Counted from the first letter of the stretch, positions 51,163 to 62,168 are shown. The stretch: DNA of 64,000 nt from an uncultured Paracoccaceae bacterium (GCA_947503935.1 CANNFR010000004.1:1-64000), one strand, 5' to 3'. Translations and numbers: made by a program. Notes: a model not told the origin generated them from the letters alone.

Positions 51163-52473
51163 ATGTCATTCAAGCGCGTTCTTGGCGCCACGGCAGCGCT
51201 TGCGCTGATCGCGGGCGCGGGCCTTGCCCAAGACACCACGATTACAATCGCCACCGTCAACAATGGCGACATGATACGAATGCAGGGCTACACCGATCAA
51301 TTCACCGCGGAGACGGGTATCGGTGTCGAGTGGGTCACTCTGGAGGAGAACGTGCTGCGTCAGCGCGTGACCACCGATATCACGACCAATGGTGGCCAAT
51401 TCGATATCATGACCATCGGTATGTACGAGACGCCGATCTGGGGGGCCAATGGCTGGCTCGTGCCGCTGGATGGCCTGAGCGAGGGATATGATGTCGACGA
51501 CATCCTGCCTGCCATGCGCGGCGGTCTGAGCCATGACGGCACCTTGTATGCGGCACCGTTCTATGGCGAAAGCTCGATGGTCATGTACCGCACCGACCTG
51601 ATGGAGGCGGCCGGGCTTGAGATGCCCGCAGCGCCGACCTGGCAGTTCATCCGCGAGGCGGCGGCGGCCATGGACGACCCGGCAAACGGTATCAACGGTA
51701 TCTGCCTGCGCGGCAAGCCCGGCTGGGGCGAGGGCGGTGCCTTCATCACCGTGACCGGCAATTCCTTTGGTGCGCGCTGGTTTGATGAAGACTGGAACGC
51801 CCAGTTCGATCAGCCTGAGTGGGAAGAGGCATTGACGTTCTTCGTAAATCTGATGAACGATTATGGCCCCGACGGCTACGAGACGAACGGCTTTAATGAG
51901 AACCTGTCGCTCTTCCAGCAGGGGCTCTGCGGCATGTGGATCGATGCGACCGTCGCCGCGTCCTTCGTGACCAACTCCAATGACAGCGAAGTGGCCGACA
52001 GCGTGGGTTTCGCATTGGCGCCGAACAGCGAAGGTGTCGACCGCCGCTCGAACTGGCTTTGGGCATGGGCCCTTGCCATTCCGGCGGGCACGCAGCAGGC
52101 CGATGCCGCGCAGCAATTCATCGAATGGGCGACCTCGCGCGACTATATCGAGCTTGTGGCCGAGAACGAAGGGTGGGCCAACGTACCCCCGGGTGCGCGG
52201 ACCTCGCTTTATGAGAACCCGGACTACATCTCGGTGCCCTTTGCGCAAATGACGCTCGACTCGATCCTTGCGGCGGACCCGACGAACCCGACGGTCGACC
52301 CTGTGCCCTACGTCGGTATCCAGTTCGCGGCCATCCCGGAATTTGCCGGCATCGCCACCGAGGTGAGCCAGGAATTCGCTGCCGCCTATGCCGGTCAGCA
52401 GACGGTAGAGGAAGCTCTGGCGCGGGCACAAGATATCACCAACGAAGCGATGGAAGCGGCCGGCTACCGCTAA
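51163..52473 (+). CDS. smoE: Polyol ABC transporter substrate-binding protein
   Basis: The 436-residue product has a signal peptide (about 1-22, GLAQ) and a family-1 solute-binding fold. Sequences such as NGDMIRMQGYTDQFTAETG and WVTLEENVLRQRVTTDI are typical of sorbitol/mannitol-binding SmoE/MtlE proteins. GGAGG precedes the ATG. It heads the operon binding protein-permease-permease-ATPase-SDR-mannitol dehydrogenase, the same order as smoEFGK-smoS-mtlK in Rhodobacter. The ligand is thus sorbitol or mannitol by context. Confidence 0.93.
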   Translation: MSFKRVLGATAALALIAGAGLAQDTTITIATVNNGDMIRMQGYTDQFTAETGIGVEWVTLEENVLRQRVTTDITTNGGQFDIMTIGMYETPIWGANGWLVPLDGLSEGYDVDDILPAMRGGLSHDGTLYAAPFYGESSMVMYRTDLMEAAGLEMPAAPTWQFIREAAAAMDDPANGINGICLRGKPGWGEGGAFITVTGNSFGARWFDEDWNAQFDQPEWEEALTFFVNLMNDYGPDGYETNGFNENLSLFQQGLCGMWIDATVAASFVTNSNDSEVADSVGFALAPNSEGVDRRSNWLWAWALAIPAGTQQADAAQQFIEWATSRDYIELVAENEGWANVPPGARTSLYENPDYISVPFAQMTLDSILAADPTNPTVDPVPYVGIQFAAIPEFAGIATEVSQEFAAAYAGQQTVEEALARAQDITNEAMEAAGYR

Positions 52474-52593
52474 GCCACAGACTTCCCATCATTCCGGAAG
52501 GCGGCCGAGGCGTCGCCTTCCAGACCTCGGACAGGCTTTACATCGACGACGCGGACAAGATGGGCCTTGCGCCCGCCAAGGGAGGACTTTTCC

Positions 52594-53460
52594 ATGGCGA
52601 CCCAACATTCCCGTACAGCGGCGCGCATTATGATGGCCCCGGCGGTGTTCGTGCTTCTGGTTTGGATGCTTGTCCCGCTTTCTATGACGTTGTGGTTTTC
52701 ATTTCGCCGGTTCTTGCCGTTACGCGGCGGCGATCAGGGTTTCGTCTGGTTTGAAAATTATTCCCGCTTCATTTCCTCCAGCGCGTTCTGGCCAGCTGTT
52801 CAGACGACCCTGATCATTGTCGGCGGTATCCTTCTGATCACGGTTCTTCTCGGTGTTCTTCTGGCATTGCTGCTTGATCAGCCGCTGTGGGGGCAGGGTG
52901 TTGTGCGCATCCTTGTCATCGCTCCGTTTTTCGTCATGCCAACCGTGTCTGCGCTGGTCTGGAAGAACATGTTCATGGATCCGACGAACGGCCTTCTTGC
53001 CCATCTTTGGCGGGCGTTCGGGGCGGATCCGGTGGTGTGGCTGAGCGAGGTGCCGATTTTCTCGATCATCCTCATCGTGTCGTGGCAGTGGCTGCCGTTT
53101 GCGACGCTGATCCTGCTGACGGCCGTGCAATCGCTCGACAGTGAACAATTGGAGGCAGCCGAGATGGACGGGGCCGGCCCGCTTTCGCGCTTTGGCTTCA
53201 TAACCCTGCCACACCTGTCACGCGCGATCACCATCGTGATCCTGATACAGACGATCTTCCTTTTGTCGATCTTCGCCGAGATCTTCGTCACAACCGGCGG
53301 CGCCTTTGGCACCCGGACGCTCACCTATCTGATCTACCAGCGCGTGTTGGAAAGCCAGAATGTGGGCCTTGGGTCTGCGGGTGGTGTCTACGCCATCATC
53401 CTCGCCAATATCGTCGCGCTGTTCCTGATGCGTATCGTCGGCAAGAATCTGGATAAGTGA
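52594..53460 (+). CDS. smoF: Polyol ABC transporter permease 1
   Basis: The 288-residue product has six membrane helices and the coupling loop EAAEMDGAGPLSRFGFITLPHL (EAA motif, about 187-208). GGAGGA precedes ATG 52594. It is followed 10 bases on by the second permease. It forms the transport channel with SmoG. Confidence 0.93.
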   Translation: MATQHSRTAARIMMAPAVFVLLVWMLVPLSMTLWFSFRRFLPLRGGDQGFVWFENYSRFISSSAFWPAVQTTLIIVGGILLITVLLGVLLALLLDQPLWGQGVVRILVIAPFFVMPTVSALVWKNMFMDPTNGLLAHLWRAFGADPVVWLSEVPIFSIILIVSWQWLPFATLILLTAVQSLDSEQLEAAEMDGAGPLSRFGFITLPHLSRAITIVILIQTIFLLSIFAEIFVTTGGAFGTRTLTYLIYQRVLESQNVGLGSAGGVYAIILANIVALFLMRIVGKNLDK

Positions 53461-53470
53461 GGGACTGAAT

Positions 53471-54301
<831 letters not shown>

Positions 54302-54313
54302 AGGAATACGCCA

Positions 54314-55315
54314 ATGGGACAGATTACGCTGGAAAAGGTCACGAAAAGCTTCGGCGACGTGCAAGTAATTCCGCCGCTGGACCTGACCATCGAAGACGGC
54401 GAGTTCTGCGTTTTCGTAGGCCCGTCAGGGTGCGGCAAGTCCACGCTTTTGCGGCTGATCGCCGGGTTGGAAGATATCTCGTCCGGCACCATCCGTATTG
54501 ATGGAACCGACGCCTCCAACACGCCGCCTGCCAAACGTGGACTGGCCATGGTGTTTCAGTCCTATGCGCTTTACCCGCACATGAGCGTGCGCAAGAACAT
54601 CGCCTTCCCGATGCGGATGGCTGGCATCCCGCAGGACGAACAGCACCGCCGGATCGAAGCGGCCGCGAATGCGCTGAACCTGACCGATTATCTTGACCGT
54701 CGCCCAGGCCAGTTGTCGGGTGGCCAGCGTCAGCGCGTCGCCATCGGCCGCGCGATCGTGCGAGAGCCCGCCGCCTTTCTGTTCGATGAGCCGCTATCGA
54801 ACCTCGACGCCGCGCTTCGGGTCGGCATGCGAATGGAGATCGGCGAACTCCACAAAAAGCTGAAGACAACGATGATCTACGTCACCCACGACCAGGTCGA
54901 GGCGATGACAATGGCCGACAAAATCGTGGTCTTGCGCGCCGGCAATATCGAGCAGGTCGGTAGCCCGCTTGAGCTGTACCGCGCCCCCCGCAACCTCTTC
55001 GTCGCGGGTTTCATCGGTAGCCCGAGGATGAATTTGATTGAAGGCAACGCCGCGGAACAGCATGGCGCTTCGACCATCGGTATCCGGCCCGAGCATATAG
55101 ACGTGGCCGAGACCGGGCCCTGGCAGGGGACCGTCGGTGTCGCCGAGCATCTGGGTTCTGACACGTTCCTGTATGTCCACGGCACCAACCTGGCCGAGAC
55201 CTTGACGGTGCGCGCAACGGGTGAGATCGGCTTGAGACATGGCGATATGGTCCACCTTGCACCGCGCAGCGACCAGATCCACCGCTTCAACGCAGACGGC
55301 CTACGGATCGCATGA
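54314..55315 (+). CDS. smoK: Polyol ABC transporter ATP-binding protein
   Basis: The 333-residue ATPase has Walker [10 protein letters not shown] (about 36-44), signature LSGGQRQR, Walker [12 protein letters not shown] and the H-loop THDQVEAMT, followed by an OB-type regulatory domain as in MalK/UgpC. It energises polyol import. Its stop overlaps the dehydrogenase start by 4 bases. Confidence 0.94.
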   Translation: MGQITLEKVTKSFGDVQVIPPLDLTIEDGEFCVFVGPSGCGKSTLLRLIAGLEDISSGTIRIDGTDASNTPPAKRGLAMVFQSYALYPHMSVRKNIAFPMRMAGIPQDEQHRRIEAAANALNLTDYLDRRPGQLSGGQRQRVAIGRAIVREPAAFLFDEPLSNLDAALRVGMRMEIGELHKKLKTTMIYVTHDQVEAMTMADKIVVLRAGNIEQVGSPLELYRAPRNLFVAGFIGSPRMNLIEGNAAEQHGASTIGIRPEHIDVAETGPWQGTVGVAEHLGSDTFLYVHGTNLAETLTVRATGEIGLRHGDMVHLAPRSDQIHRFNADGLRIA

Positions 55316-56085
55316 CGCGGCTGGCTGGCAAAACGGCTCTCATCACCGGGGCGGCGCGGGGCATTGGGCTGGCATTTGCCCAACGCTATGTGGCCGAAGG
55401 CGCGCATGTCGCGCTGGCCGATATCGACATCGCCCGTGCGCGTGAGGCGGCGCGCGACATCGGCCCGGCTGCCATCGCGGTCGAGATGGATGTGACCCGG
55501 CAAGACAGCATCGATACCGGTCTTGCAGAAGCGATTGACGCTTTCGGCCCGATCGACATCCTGATCAACAACGCCGCCATCTTTACCGCCGCACCGATCA
55601 CCGAGATTACGCGTGAGGATTACGCGCGCGCTTTCGATATCAACGTATCGGGGACGCTTTTCACCTTGCAGGCTGTCGCGCGGCACATGATCGAAACCGG
55701 CACGCAGGGATGGATCATCAATATGGCAAGTCAGGCCGGACGGCGGGGTGAGCCGCTGGTTGCCGTCTACTGCGCGACAAAGGCCGCCGTGATCTCGCTC
55801 ACGCAATCGGCGGGGCTGAACCTGATCCGCCATGGGATCAATGTGAACGCCATTTCGCCCGGTGTGGTGGATGGCGAACACTGGGATGGCGTCGACGCGT
55901 TCTTTGCCAAATACGAGAGCAAGGCCCCCGGCCAGAAAAAGGCCGAAGTGGGGGCAGGCGTGCCGTTTGGCAGGATGGGTACGCCCGAAGATTTGACCGG
56001 CATGGCAGTTTTTCTGGCCAGCGAAGACGCCCGGTACATCGTTGCGCAGACCTACAATGTGGATGGCGGGCAATGGATGAGTTGA
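55312..56085 (+). CDS. smoS: Sorbitol dehydrogenase, SDR family
   Basis: The 257-residue SDR has the NAD-binding [12 protein letters not shown] (about 9-20), the NNAAI motif, catalytic Ser in [11 protein letters not shown] and YCATKAA (Tyr/Lys pair). It converts sorbitol to fructose with NAD in the Rhodobacter operon of the same order. It overlaps smoK by 4 bases and mtlK by 13. Confidence 0.92.
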   Translation: MTRLAGKTALITGAARGIGLAFAQRYVAEGAHVALADIDIARAREAARDIGPAAIAVEMDVTRQDSIDTGLAEAIDAFGPIDILINNAAIFTAAPITEITREDYARAFDINVSGTLFTLQAVARHMIETGTQGWIINMASQAGRRGEPLVAVYCATKAAVISLTQSAGLNLIRHGINVNAISPGVVDGEHWDGVDAFFAKYESKAPGQKKAEVGAGVPFGRMGTPEDLTGMAVFLASEDARYIVAQTYNVDGGQWMS

Positions 56086-57569
56086 GGATGACCCCTCCGG
56101 TTCGGCTAAGCCGCGCCGCCCTCGACGCATTGCCCGCGACGGCTGCAAAACCCACCTACGCGCGCCAGGACTTGCGTTGCGGCATCGTCCATATCGGCGT
56201 GGGCAACTTCCATCGCGCGCATCAAGCGTGGTATTTGCATCGTCTTATGAACGAAGGCGCGGCCCATGATTGGGCGATCATTGGGGCCGGCGTCCGCCCT
56301 GGCGATGCCGTCATGCGTGAGAAGCTGTTGGCGCAGGATTGTCTGACGACCCTGATCGAATTGCGGCCAGACGGCAGCTCTGCCGAGATTTGCGGATCGA
56401 TGATCGACTTCCTGCCTGTTGAGCCGGACAACGCCGCCTTGATCGCGCAGATGGCGAACCCGGCCATTCGCATCGTGTCGTTGACCGTGACGGAGGGCGG
56501 GTATTTCGTAAACCCGTCCAATGGCCAGTTCGACGCCAATCATCCCGACATTGCCCACGACGCGGCAAACCCCGCCCAGCCGCGCACTGCCTTCGGCGCT
56601 ATCGTCGCAGCGCTGGGCCAGCGCCGATCTGCGGGACGCGGCCCCTTTACGGTCCAAAGCTGCGACAATCTGCGCGGCAATGGTGCTGTCACCCGCGAGA
56701 CGGTCGTTGGTCTTGCACAGCTTTCCGATCCCGATCTCGCCGATTGGATCGCCAGGCACTGCACGTTTCCGAACTCAATGGTCGATTGCATCGTCCCTGC
56801 GACCGGCCCGGCCGAGATTGCCGCCGCGCGCTCATTCGGGCTGGATGATGCTGCCCCCGTCACCCACGAGAACTTTCGCCAATGGGTGATCGAGGACGCC
56901 TTTTGCGCCGGTCGCCCCGATTGGGACCGCGTGGGGGTGACATTCAGCGACCGCGTGCATGATTACGAAGCCATGAAGATCCGCATTTTGAATGCGGGCC
57001 ACCAAGTCCTCGCCAATGCGGGCGAACTTCTGGGTCTTCTGACCATCGCGGATTGCATGGCGGACACACGGGTTTCAGCGTTTTGGCGCAAGGTGGAGCT
57101 GGAAGAGATCGTGCCCCATGTGGCTGACGTACCGGACATGACCGCGCCGGATTATGTCCACCTGATCGAGCGTCGTTTCTCTAACCCCGCGATCCGCGAC
57201 ACGACGCGCCGCGTCGCTTTCGATGGATCGTCGCGCCATACCGGGTTCGTTTTGCCGATCCTTCGGGATGCCCTTCTTGCGAATGCGCCGCTTGACGGGC
57301 TTGCCTTGGTCGAAGCGCTCTGGGCGCGCATGTGCTTTGGAACGCGCGAGGACGGATCGCTGATTGAGCCGAACGATCCGGCATGGGATGTGCTGCAAAG
57401 CAGTGCCCAGGCCGCGCGGGCCCAGCCTGTCGCCTGGCTGCAGCAGGGGCACATCTATGGCACCCTCAAAGATAACGAACGCTTCGCAGCAGCCTTCGAC
57501 AGATGGCTGCGCATGATCTGGGAAGACGGAACAGCAAGCACCCTTGAGGCCTATGTCAATGGGGGCTAG
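56073..57569 (+). CDS. mtlK: Mannitol 2-dehydrogenase
   Basis: The 498-residue long-chain dehydrogenase has the N-terminal NAD-binding region IVHIGVGNFHRAHQAWYLH and the catalytic helix with MKIRILNAGHQVLAN (Lys and Asn-x5-His), both signatures of mannitol/fructuronate dehydrogenases. It oxidises mannitol to fructose. The start at 56073 overlaps smoS by 13 bases; ATG 56088 is an alternative three bases after the upstream stop. It closes the operon. Confidence 0.94.
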   Translation: MDELRMTPPVRLSRAALDALPATAAKPTYARQDLRCGIVHIGVGNFHRAHQAWYLHRLMNEGAAHDWAIIGAGVRPGDAVMREKLLAQDCLTTLIELRPDGSSAEICGSMIDFLPVEPDNAALIAQMANPAIRIVSLTVTEGGYFVNPSNGQFDANHPDIAHDAANPAQPRTAFGAIVAALGQRRSAGRGPFTVQSCDNLRGNGAVTRETVVGLAQLSDPDLADWIARHCTFPNSMVDCIVPATGPAEIAAARSFGLDDAAPVTHENFRQWVIEDAFCAGRPDWDRVGVTFSDRVHDYEAMKIRILNAGHQVLANAGELLGLLTIADCMADTRVSAFWRKVELEEIVPHVADVPDMTAPDYVHLIERRFSNPAIRDTTRRVAFDGSSRHTGFVLPILRDALLANAPLDGLALVEALWARMCFGTREDGSLIEPNDPAWDVLQSSAQAARAQPVAWLQQGHIYGTLKDNERFAAAFDRWLRMIWEDGTASTLEAYVNGG

Positions 57570-57723
57570 GCGGGTTGAAACGCGGTGGTGGTCATTGCGT
57601 CTCCCTTCGGCAGTTGGGGTGACATCGACTTGAGATTCACTCAGCGCATCAGAATTTTTGATGGAAAGAGCGACGTCAGCCATCGGCATTCGATGCAGGT
57701 TTTCCGGAGCAGGTCCTAAGGGC

Positions 57724-58374
57724 TCAGCCTGCCACCACCTGAACCAGTACCGCCGCATAGAAAACCATGCTGGCGACAAGGACAAAGACGTGCCAGATCG
57801 TGTTGTGAAAGGGCAGCCTTTCCCACAGATAGAAAATAACGCCAGCCGTGTAGAGGCCGCCGCCCACCAGCATCAAGATAACCACGGGCCAGCTTAGCGC
57901 TGTCAGCAGAGCACCGCCCGCCAGAACGCCGGCCCAACCCATACCGAGATAAAGCGCCAAAGCCGCCCAGCGAAACCGGCTGGGCGAGATCATCTTGAGC
58001 GCCAGGCCCGTCAGAGCGGCACCCCAGAGGCCGGCCGTCAGCACAGCCCCGTGCCCCGAAAGCAACGTGAACGGCGTGTAGGTGCCCGCGATTTTCAGAT
58101 AGATCGCCGAATGATCGAGGCGTCTCAACAGCCCGTTCCACCGGGGATGCTCGACCATGTTGTAAAGCGCCGAACAGAGGATCATCAGGATCAGCGTCGC
58201 TCCGTAAACGGATGTCCCCACCATCGCAGCCGTGTCGCCCCGTTGCAGGGCCGTCAGAACGATCAGCACAGGCACGGCTCCAATGACGGCCACCAGGCCT
58301 GTCACATGGACAGCCGCGTCCGACCAATATTCGGCGGCGCTGTAGGCAGGGCGGTAATTCGGAGGCAAGAGCAT
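57724..58374 (-). CDS. Hemolysin III family (PAQR/TrhA) membrane protein
   Basis: The 216-residue product has seven helices and the PAQR marks LDHSAIYLKIAGTYTPF (about 86-102) and FHNTIWHVFVLVAS near the end, with the conserved Ser/His/Asp set that holds a metal. The bacterial family has roles in membrane energetics and envelope stress in E. coli (TrhA). Single gene, opposite to its neighbours. Confidence 0.88.
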   Translation of the reverse strand: MLLPPNYRPAYSAAEYWSDAAVHVTGLVAVIGAVPVLIVLTALQRGDTAAMVGTSVYGATLILMILCSALYNMVEHPRWNGLLRRLDHSAIYLKIAGTYTPFTLLSGHGAVLTAGLWGAALTGLALKMISPSRFRWAALALYLGMGWAGVLAGGALLTALSWPVVILMLVGGGLYTAGVIFYLWERLPFHNTIWHVFVLVASMVFYAAVLVQVVAG

Positions 58375-58542
58375 AAAGAAACCATAGACTATCCCGCAGA
58401 TCTGGCGAAAGGTTCGTTACGTCACGACTGCGTCAGTGCCATTTGATAATTCCGATCGCGCTATGGTGACGCGGTCGGCGAAAAACGCGCATTTTACCAT
58501 GCCCCCTTTCCCTTTGGCCCCGGTCCGGGCTATCCAACAAGC

Positions 58543-59214
58543 ATGAGGTGGAACCTTCCGAACACGCTGACCGTGCTGAGGCTGCTCGCGGCGCCCGGTG
58601 TTGCGATCATGTTTCTCTATTTCAGCCGCCCTTGGGCGGATTGGGCGGCGCTGACGCTGTTCATCGTGGCGGCGATCACGGATTACTTCGATGGCTATCT
58701 GGCCCGCGCGTGGAAACAGGAATCCAAGTTCGGCGCCATGTTGGACCCGATTGCCGACAAAGTGATGGTCGTTATCGCGCTGTTGGTGATCACCGGCTAT
58801 TCCGGTATGAACCCTTGGCTGATCCTGCCGGCCACGGTCATCCTTTTCCGCGAAATCTTCGTGTCGGGTCTGCGTGAATTTCTAGGGGCCAATGCCAAGC
58901 TCCTGCAAGCCACCAAGCTCGCCAAATGGAAAACTACTGCCCAGATGGTGGCGATTGCGGTTTTGTTCCTCGGGACCGGGTTGGAGTTTATCCAGATCAA
59001 GGCCTATCAGACAATGAATCCCGCCGACTACGACGCGCTGCTGCGGTCGGGCCCCGAGGATTGGAATTCGCTCTGGATGGCGGCCACTGGCGGCTGGTGG
59101 GCCGGGATGACCGGCTTCGTTCTGATCTGGATTGCCGCCGTGATGACCCTGGTGACGGGATGGGATTACTTCCGCAAGGCGCTGCCCTACCTCAAGGATG
59201 AGGGGACCCCATGA
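58543..59214 (+). CDS. pgsA: CDP-diacylglycerol-glycerol-3-phosphate 3-phosphatidyltransferase
   Basis: The 223-residue membrane enzyme shows the CDP-alcohol phosphotransferase motif: DYFDGYLAR followed by KFGAMLDPIADK (DGx2AR...Gx3Dx3D, about 46-73). It makes phosphatidylglycerophosphate, the first step to phosphatidylglycerol. It starts the three-gene unit pgsA-moaD-moaE, with a 4-base overlap to moaD. Confidence 0.94.
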   Translation: MRWNLPNTLTVLRLLAAPGVAIMFLYFSRPWADWAALTLFIVAAITDYFDGYLARAWKQESKFGAMLDPIADKVMVVIALLVITGYSGMNPWLILPATVILFREIFVSGLREFLGANAKLLQATKLAKWKTTAQMVAIAVLFLGTGLEFIQIKAYQTMNPADYDALLRSGPEDWNSLWMAATGGWWAGMTGFVLIWIAAVMTLVTGWDYFRKALPYLKDEGTP

Positions 59215-59459
59215 TTGACGTGCTGTATTTCGCCTGGGTGCGCGAACGCATCGGCCTGCCGAAGGAACGGTTGGAGACCGAGGCGGAAACCGTTGCCGCC
59301 TTGGTGGAGGAGCTGAAGGCGCGGGAGGAGCGCTATGCCGCAGCCTTTGCCGATCTCACCGCGTTGCGGGTGGCGGTCGATCAGGAGTTGACCGATTGGG
59401 ACGCACCGCTGGCCGGCGCCCGCGAGGTCGCGTTCTTCCCGCCGATGACGGGGGGCTAG
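59211..59459 (+). CDS. moaD: Molybdopterin synthase small subunit
   Basis: The 82-residue ubiquitin-like protein ends in Gly-Gly (PPMTGG), the thiocarboxylation site that donates sulfur in molybdopterin synthesis. It overlaps pgsA by 4 bases and ends 1 base before moaE, its partner. Confidence 0.94.
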   Translation: MIDVLYFAWVRERIGLPKERLETEAETVAALVEELKAREERYAAAFADLTALRVAVDQELTDWDAPLAGAREVAFFPPMTGG

Positions 59460-59460
59460 C

Positions 59461-59904
59461 GTGGCCGTCCGCGTACAGGCCGAGCCGTTCGATTTCGGGG
59501 CTGAGGCCGGGCGCTTTGCCGCCGGCCGCACGGATGCGGGCGCCGTCGTCACCTTCACCGGCATCGTGCGCGACCGCCCCAGCGGCGGTCTGTCGCGGAT
59601 GGAGATCGAGCATTACCCTGGCATGACCGAACGCGCTCTGGCCGCGATTGAGGACGAGGCTGTCAGCCGCTGGGCTTTGTCGGACAGCCTGATCATCCAT
59701 CGCCACGGGCCCCTCGAACCCGGCGCGCTGATCATGATGGTGGCCACCGCCGCGCCGCACCGGGCGGATGCTTTCGCCGCCGCCGAGTTCCTGATGGACT
59801 ACCTGAAATCCCGCGCCCCGTTCTGGAAAAAGGAATACGGGCCAGACGGCGCCGAATGGGTCGCCGCCAAGGACGAAGACGAGGCGGCGCTGGACCGTTG
59901 GTAG
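59461..59904 (+). CDS. moaE: Molybdopterin synthase catalytic subunit
   Basis: The 147-residue protein starts with GTG and has the MoaE core GAVVTFTGIVRD, RHGPLEPGALIMMV and the lysine-rich APFWKKEYGPDGAEWV near 121-136, where the catalytic Lys lies. With MoaD it adds two sulfurs to precursor Z. Only 1 base separates it from moaD. Confidence 0.94.
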   Translation: MAVRVQAEPFDFGAEAGRFAAGRTDAGAVVTFTGIVRDRPSGGLSRMEIEHYPGMTERALAAIEDEAVSRWALSDSLIIHRHGPLEPGALIMMVATAAPHRADAFAAAEFLMDYLKSRAPFWKKEYGPDGAEWVAAKDEDEAALDRW

Positions 59905-59926
59905 TGGTCGTACAGCCCTTGGAGCG

Positions 59927-59942
59927 GGAGGTGGCGACCTCC
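59927..59942. terminator. Stem-loop after moaE
   Basis: GGAGGT and ACCTCC with a GGCG loop form a 6-bp stem 22 bases after the moaE stop, followed by a T-rich stretch. It lies in the gap between convergent genes. Confidence 0.5.
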
Positions 59943-59972
59943 GTAGGTTTGTTTGCCTATTCCAAAGAGTAG

Positions 59973-60785
59973 CTAACGTTTGGCGTATCGCGCCAACCCA
60001 AGGCGCTGAAGCTCGGCGCCCGAAACATAATACATCTGGTGGGCAGGGGTTTGTTCGGCTTTTTGAAGAATCTCCTCCGAGATACCGAGTGTGCGTAACT
60101 CCGCAATCATGGTTTGCGTCGCCATACGGGCGGCGAAACGTCCGATCTGGCTGTCGGTGCTGGCCACCGCACTGCCATTGTGAAAGCCGAACTGCGCTGT
60201 CGGGGTGACGTAAAGCTCGGCTCCTGACAAAGCGATGATCACGCAGGCGCTTTCACAATACGTCTCGACACGGGTCGTGATCGCGTTCTCCTTGACAAAG
60301 GTCCCAAGCTCCATCGCGGATCCGATAAGGCCGCCACCGCTTCGCAGTTTCAGAACCCTGATCTGGCTGGCGCGGTGTTGGTCGACAAGCGAGCCGGGTG
60401 TTTCTAACCCGATCTCTCCGTTAAGCAGGGCAACGCCCTTTTTGATGGGGACGACCCGTGCGCCGCCTGTGGCGCTGACCGCCACCATCGTCTCAAGCGT
60501 CGCTGTGTAGTTGACAACGCCGCCGATCGCGAAGCCTGCCTGAGGAACAAGAAGTATCCAGCAGAGCAGCTGCGAGAGTGATGTGGGCGCGACCAATCTG
60601 CCTTTCGTGTCGGTCGACGCAAGGATCGCCACGGCCAAGCCGACCAGAAAGAGAGACAGACAGGCCGCAATCAAACCGCCATGGATATAGGCGATATTCT
60701 CGGCCAGATAACTGAATTCGGCGGCCGCCCAAAACGCCCCCCAGCAGGCGATAGTCAGCGCGATGGAAAGAGCGATAAGCAGCAT
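59973..60785 (-). CDS. Membrane protein with a ClpP-like (COG3904-type) domain
   Basis: The 270-residue product has four N-terminal helices (about 1-95) followed by a domain with LRSGGGLIGSAMELGTF, ETYCESACVIIALSGAELY (the Ser-Ala-Cys turn typical of this group) and AQFGFHNGS. This resembles the Clp protease/crotonase-fold family of COG3904, where the Ser-x-Cys region is in the place of the ClpP active site. Its substrate is unknown. It is followed by a GYF/RDD gene on the same strand. Confidence 0.75.
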   Translation of the reverse strand: MLLIALSIALTIACWGAFWAAAEFSYLAENIAYIHGGLIAACLSLFLVGLAVAILASTDTKGRLVAPTSLSQLLCWILLVPQAGFAIGGVVNYTATLETMVAVSATGGARVVPIKKGVALLNGEIGLETPGSLVDQHRASQIRVLKLRSGGGLIGSAMELGTFVKENAITTRVETYCESACVIIALSGAELYVTPTAQFGFHNGSAVASTDSQIGRFAARMATQTMIAELRTLGISEEILQKAEQTPAHQMYYVSGAELQRLGLARYAKR

Positions 60786-60801
60786 GGCGCCTCGCGATGG
60801 G

Positions 60802-61683
60802 TCAGAGCGTGGCCAATGCGCGCAGGATTCCTATCAGGAGAAATATCAACGCTATTCCGATGACGTTCAGCAGGATCTGCGCGGAGCCTCCGGGACGGTG
60901 CCAGACGATGTATCTGTCCTCGTCCCAGCTTGAGACGCCTTCTTTTCTGAGGCGGTTGTATGCCGTCAACATCGTGATCAGCGCGATAATCGGAATGCCA
61001 AGCCCGACGCCTTTCACAAGCACGGTGAAGTCGCGGGCCAGGCCGTGCCACAGCCCCAGCTTGCCGCCGTCAAGACGGGTCACTTTGACACCAAAGATCA
61101 CCTTGCCAAGGGTAAGGCCGCTGACACCGATAAGCGCGCCACCGATCAAGGATGCTATGGCGGCGGTCATGACCGCATCAAGAATTCTCCCCAGGGGGGT
61201 CTCAAAAACCACGAAGAAGCTGTCCGCGGTTGCAGGCGCGATGGCGTAGAAAGAGACGCCGATCAGGAAGAACCCGATAGCCCCGTTGAGAAGAGTATCC
61301 AGCAACCGGGCGCCGTATCGCCTCCATGGTGTGGCGGGCTCGGCGCGCCAGGGGGTATCCAAGGGGGGTGCGCTACCGTCCGCAAGCGCCGGTGCGGCGG
61401 CTGTGGCATCAGAAAGCGGATCCGGTTGAACGTCGGCTGGCGTAGCGCTGGCTGAATTTTGCACCCCTCCGCCGTCCATCGGGCTGGGCGTCTTGTCCGG
61501 CCCCGAAAGACCCAAATCCGCGCCTGCCTTGCCGTCAAGGATCTGTCCGAGGGGCTGCCATGAGGGGGTGTCGGAGTGGCGTACCAGAGTGCCGTCGCCA
61601 ATGATCCCGTCATCCTTCAGAGCCGCAAGCTTGTCCAGGCCGAAGGGACCGATCTCGCGCTCGCCGTCATTGTAATAGTACAA
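60802..61683 (-). CDS. GYF_2-RDD membrane protein
   Basis: The 293-residue product has an N-terminal GYF_2 domain (about 1-55, YYYNDGEREIGPFGLDKL...W at residue 42), a low-complexity linker and an RDD-family membrane domain (about 115-290; RYGARLLDTLLNGAIGF and VTRLDGGKLG). It starts with TTG at 61683, preceded by GAAGGG at a good distance; no in-frame ATG is nearby. RDD proteins are proposed transporters. The gene is 16 bases upstream of the ClpP-fold gene and likely co-transcribed. Confidence 0.85.
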   Translation of the reverse strand: MYYYNDGEREIGPFGLDKLAALKDDGIIGDGTLVRHSDTPSWQPLGQILDGKAGADLGLSGPDKTPSPMDGGGVQNSASATPADVQPDPLSDATAAAPALADGSAPPLDTPWRAEPATPWRRYGARLLDTLLNGAIGFFLIGVSFYAIAPATADSFFVVFETPLGRILDAVMTAAIASLIGGALIGVSGLTLGKVIFGVKVTRLDGGKLGLWHGLARDFTVLVKGVGLGIPIIALITMLTAYNRLRKEGVSSWDEDRYIVWHRPGGSAQILLNVIGIALIFLLIGILRALATL

Positions 61684-61841
61684 CAGCCTACCCTTCTCGC
61701 CGTCTTTTTTGGGCCATGCGGGCCTGAGTCGTTTCGGGAAAGACTATGGGGCCACCCCACCCTCCGCAATCTTTCCATGCCAGTGCTCGGGTGGGTGTCT
61801 GGCAAGCGCTTTCGTGTGCAGGGGAAGCGGCCGGCAGGTTC

Positions 61842-62168
61842 TCAGCCCACATTCATGCGTTCGATGTAGCCGCGCAGTTCCTCGGCTTCATGGCGGGCGT
61901 CGCGCAGGCCGTCCATGGCGGCGCGAAGCTCTGCCTCGGTCTGGGCGATCTGGTTGGTCAACTCGGCCTCACGCTGCTGCATGTAGGTGATGGCCTGATC
62001 GCGCATCTCTTCCGCGTCATGCAGCTCCTGCGCCATACGCTCAAGCTCGCCCATCTCGGCGCCCGCGACGCGGGTGAAGCGGTGCATGATCCAATAGGCA
62101 AACCAGCCCAACGAAAAGGCCACGAAAAGGATAATCGCCGTGACGATGATGAATTCAGTTCTGTTCAT
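61842..62168 (-). CDS. Membrane-anchored coiled-coil protein
   Basis: The 108-residue product has one N-terminal membrane helix (about 5-28) and a long Glu/Ala/Gln-rich coiled coil (about 35-100). ATG 62168 is chosen; the longer ORF to 62288 is a basic out-of-frame reading of the OmpA-family gene. The start overlaps that gene's end by 14 bases, so the two are translated together. It may be an envelope linker; function unknown. Confidence 0.8.
   Translation of the reverse strand: MNRTEFIIVTAIILFVAFSLGWFAYWIMHRFTRVAGAEMGELERMAQELHDAEEMRDQAITYMQQREAELTNQIAQTEAELRAAMDGLRDARHEAEELRGYIERMNVG

Noticed and set aside
51166-52431. 421-residue minus-strand ORF opposite the polyol-binding protein
   Set aside because: The plus-strand gene has signal peptide, family motifs and operon context; the other frame has none. 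The same holds for 12947-14077, 20855-22177 and 54877-56148.
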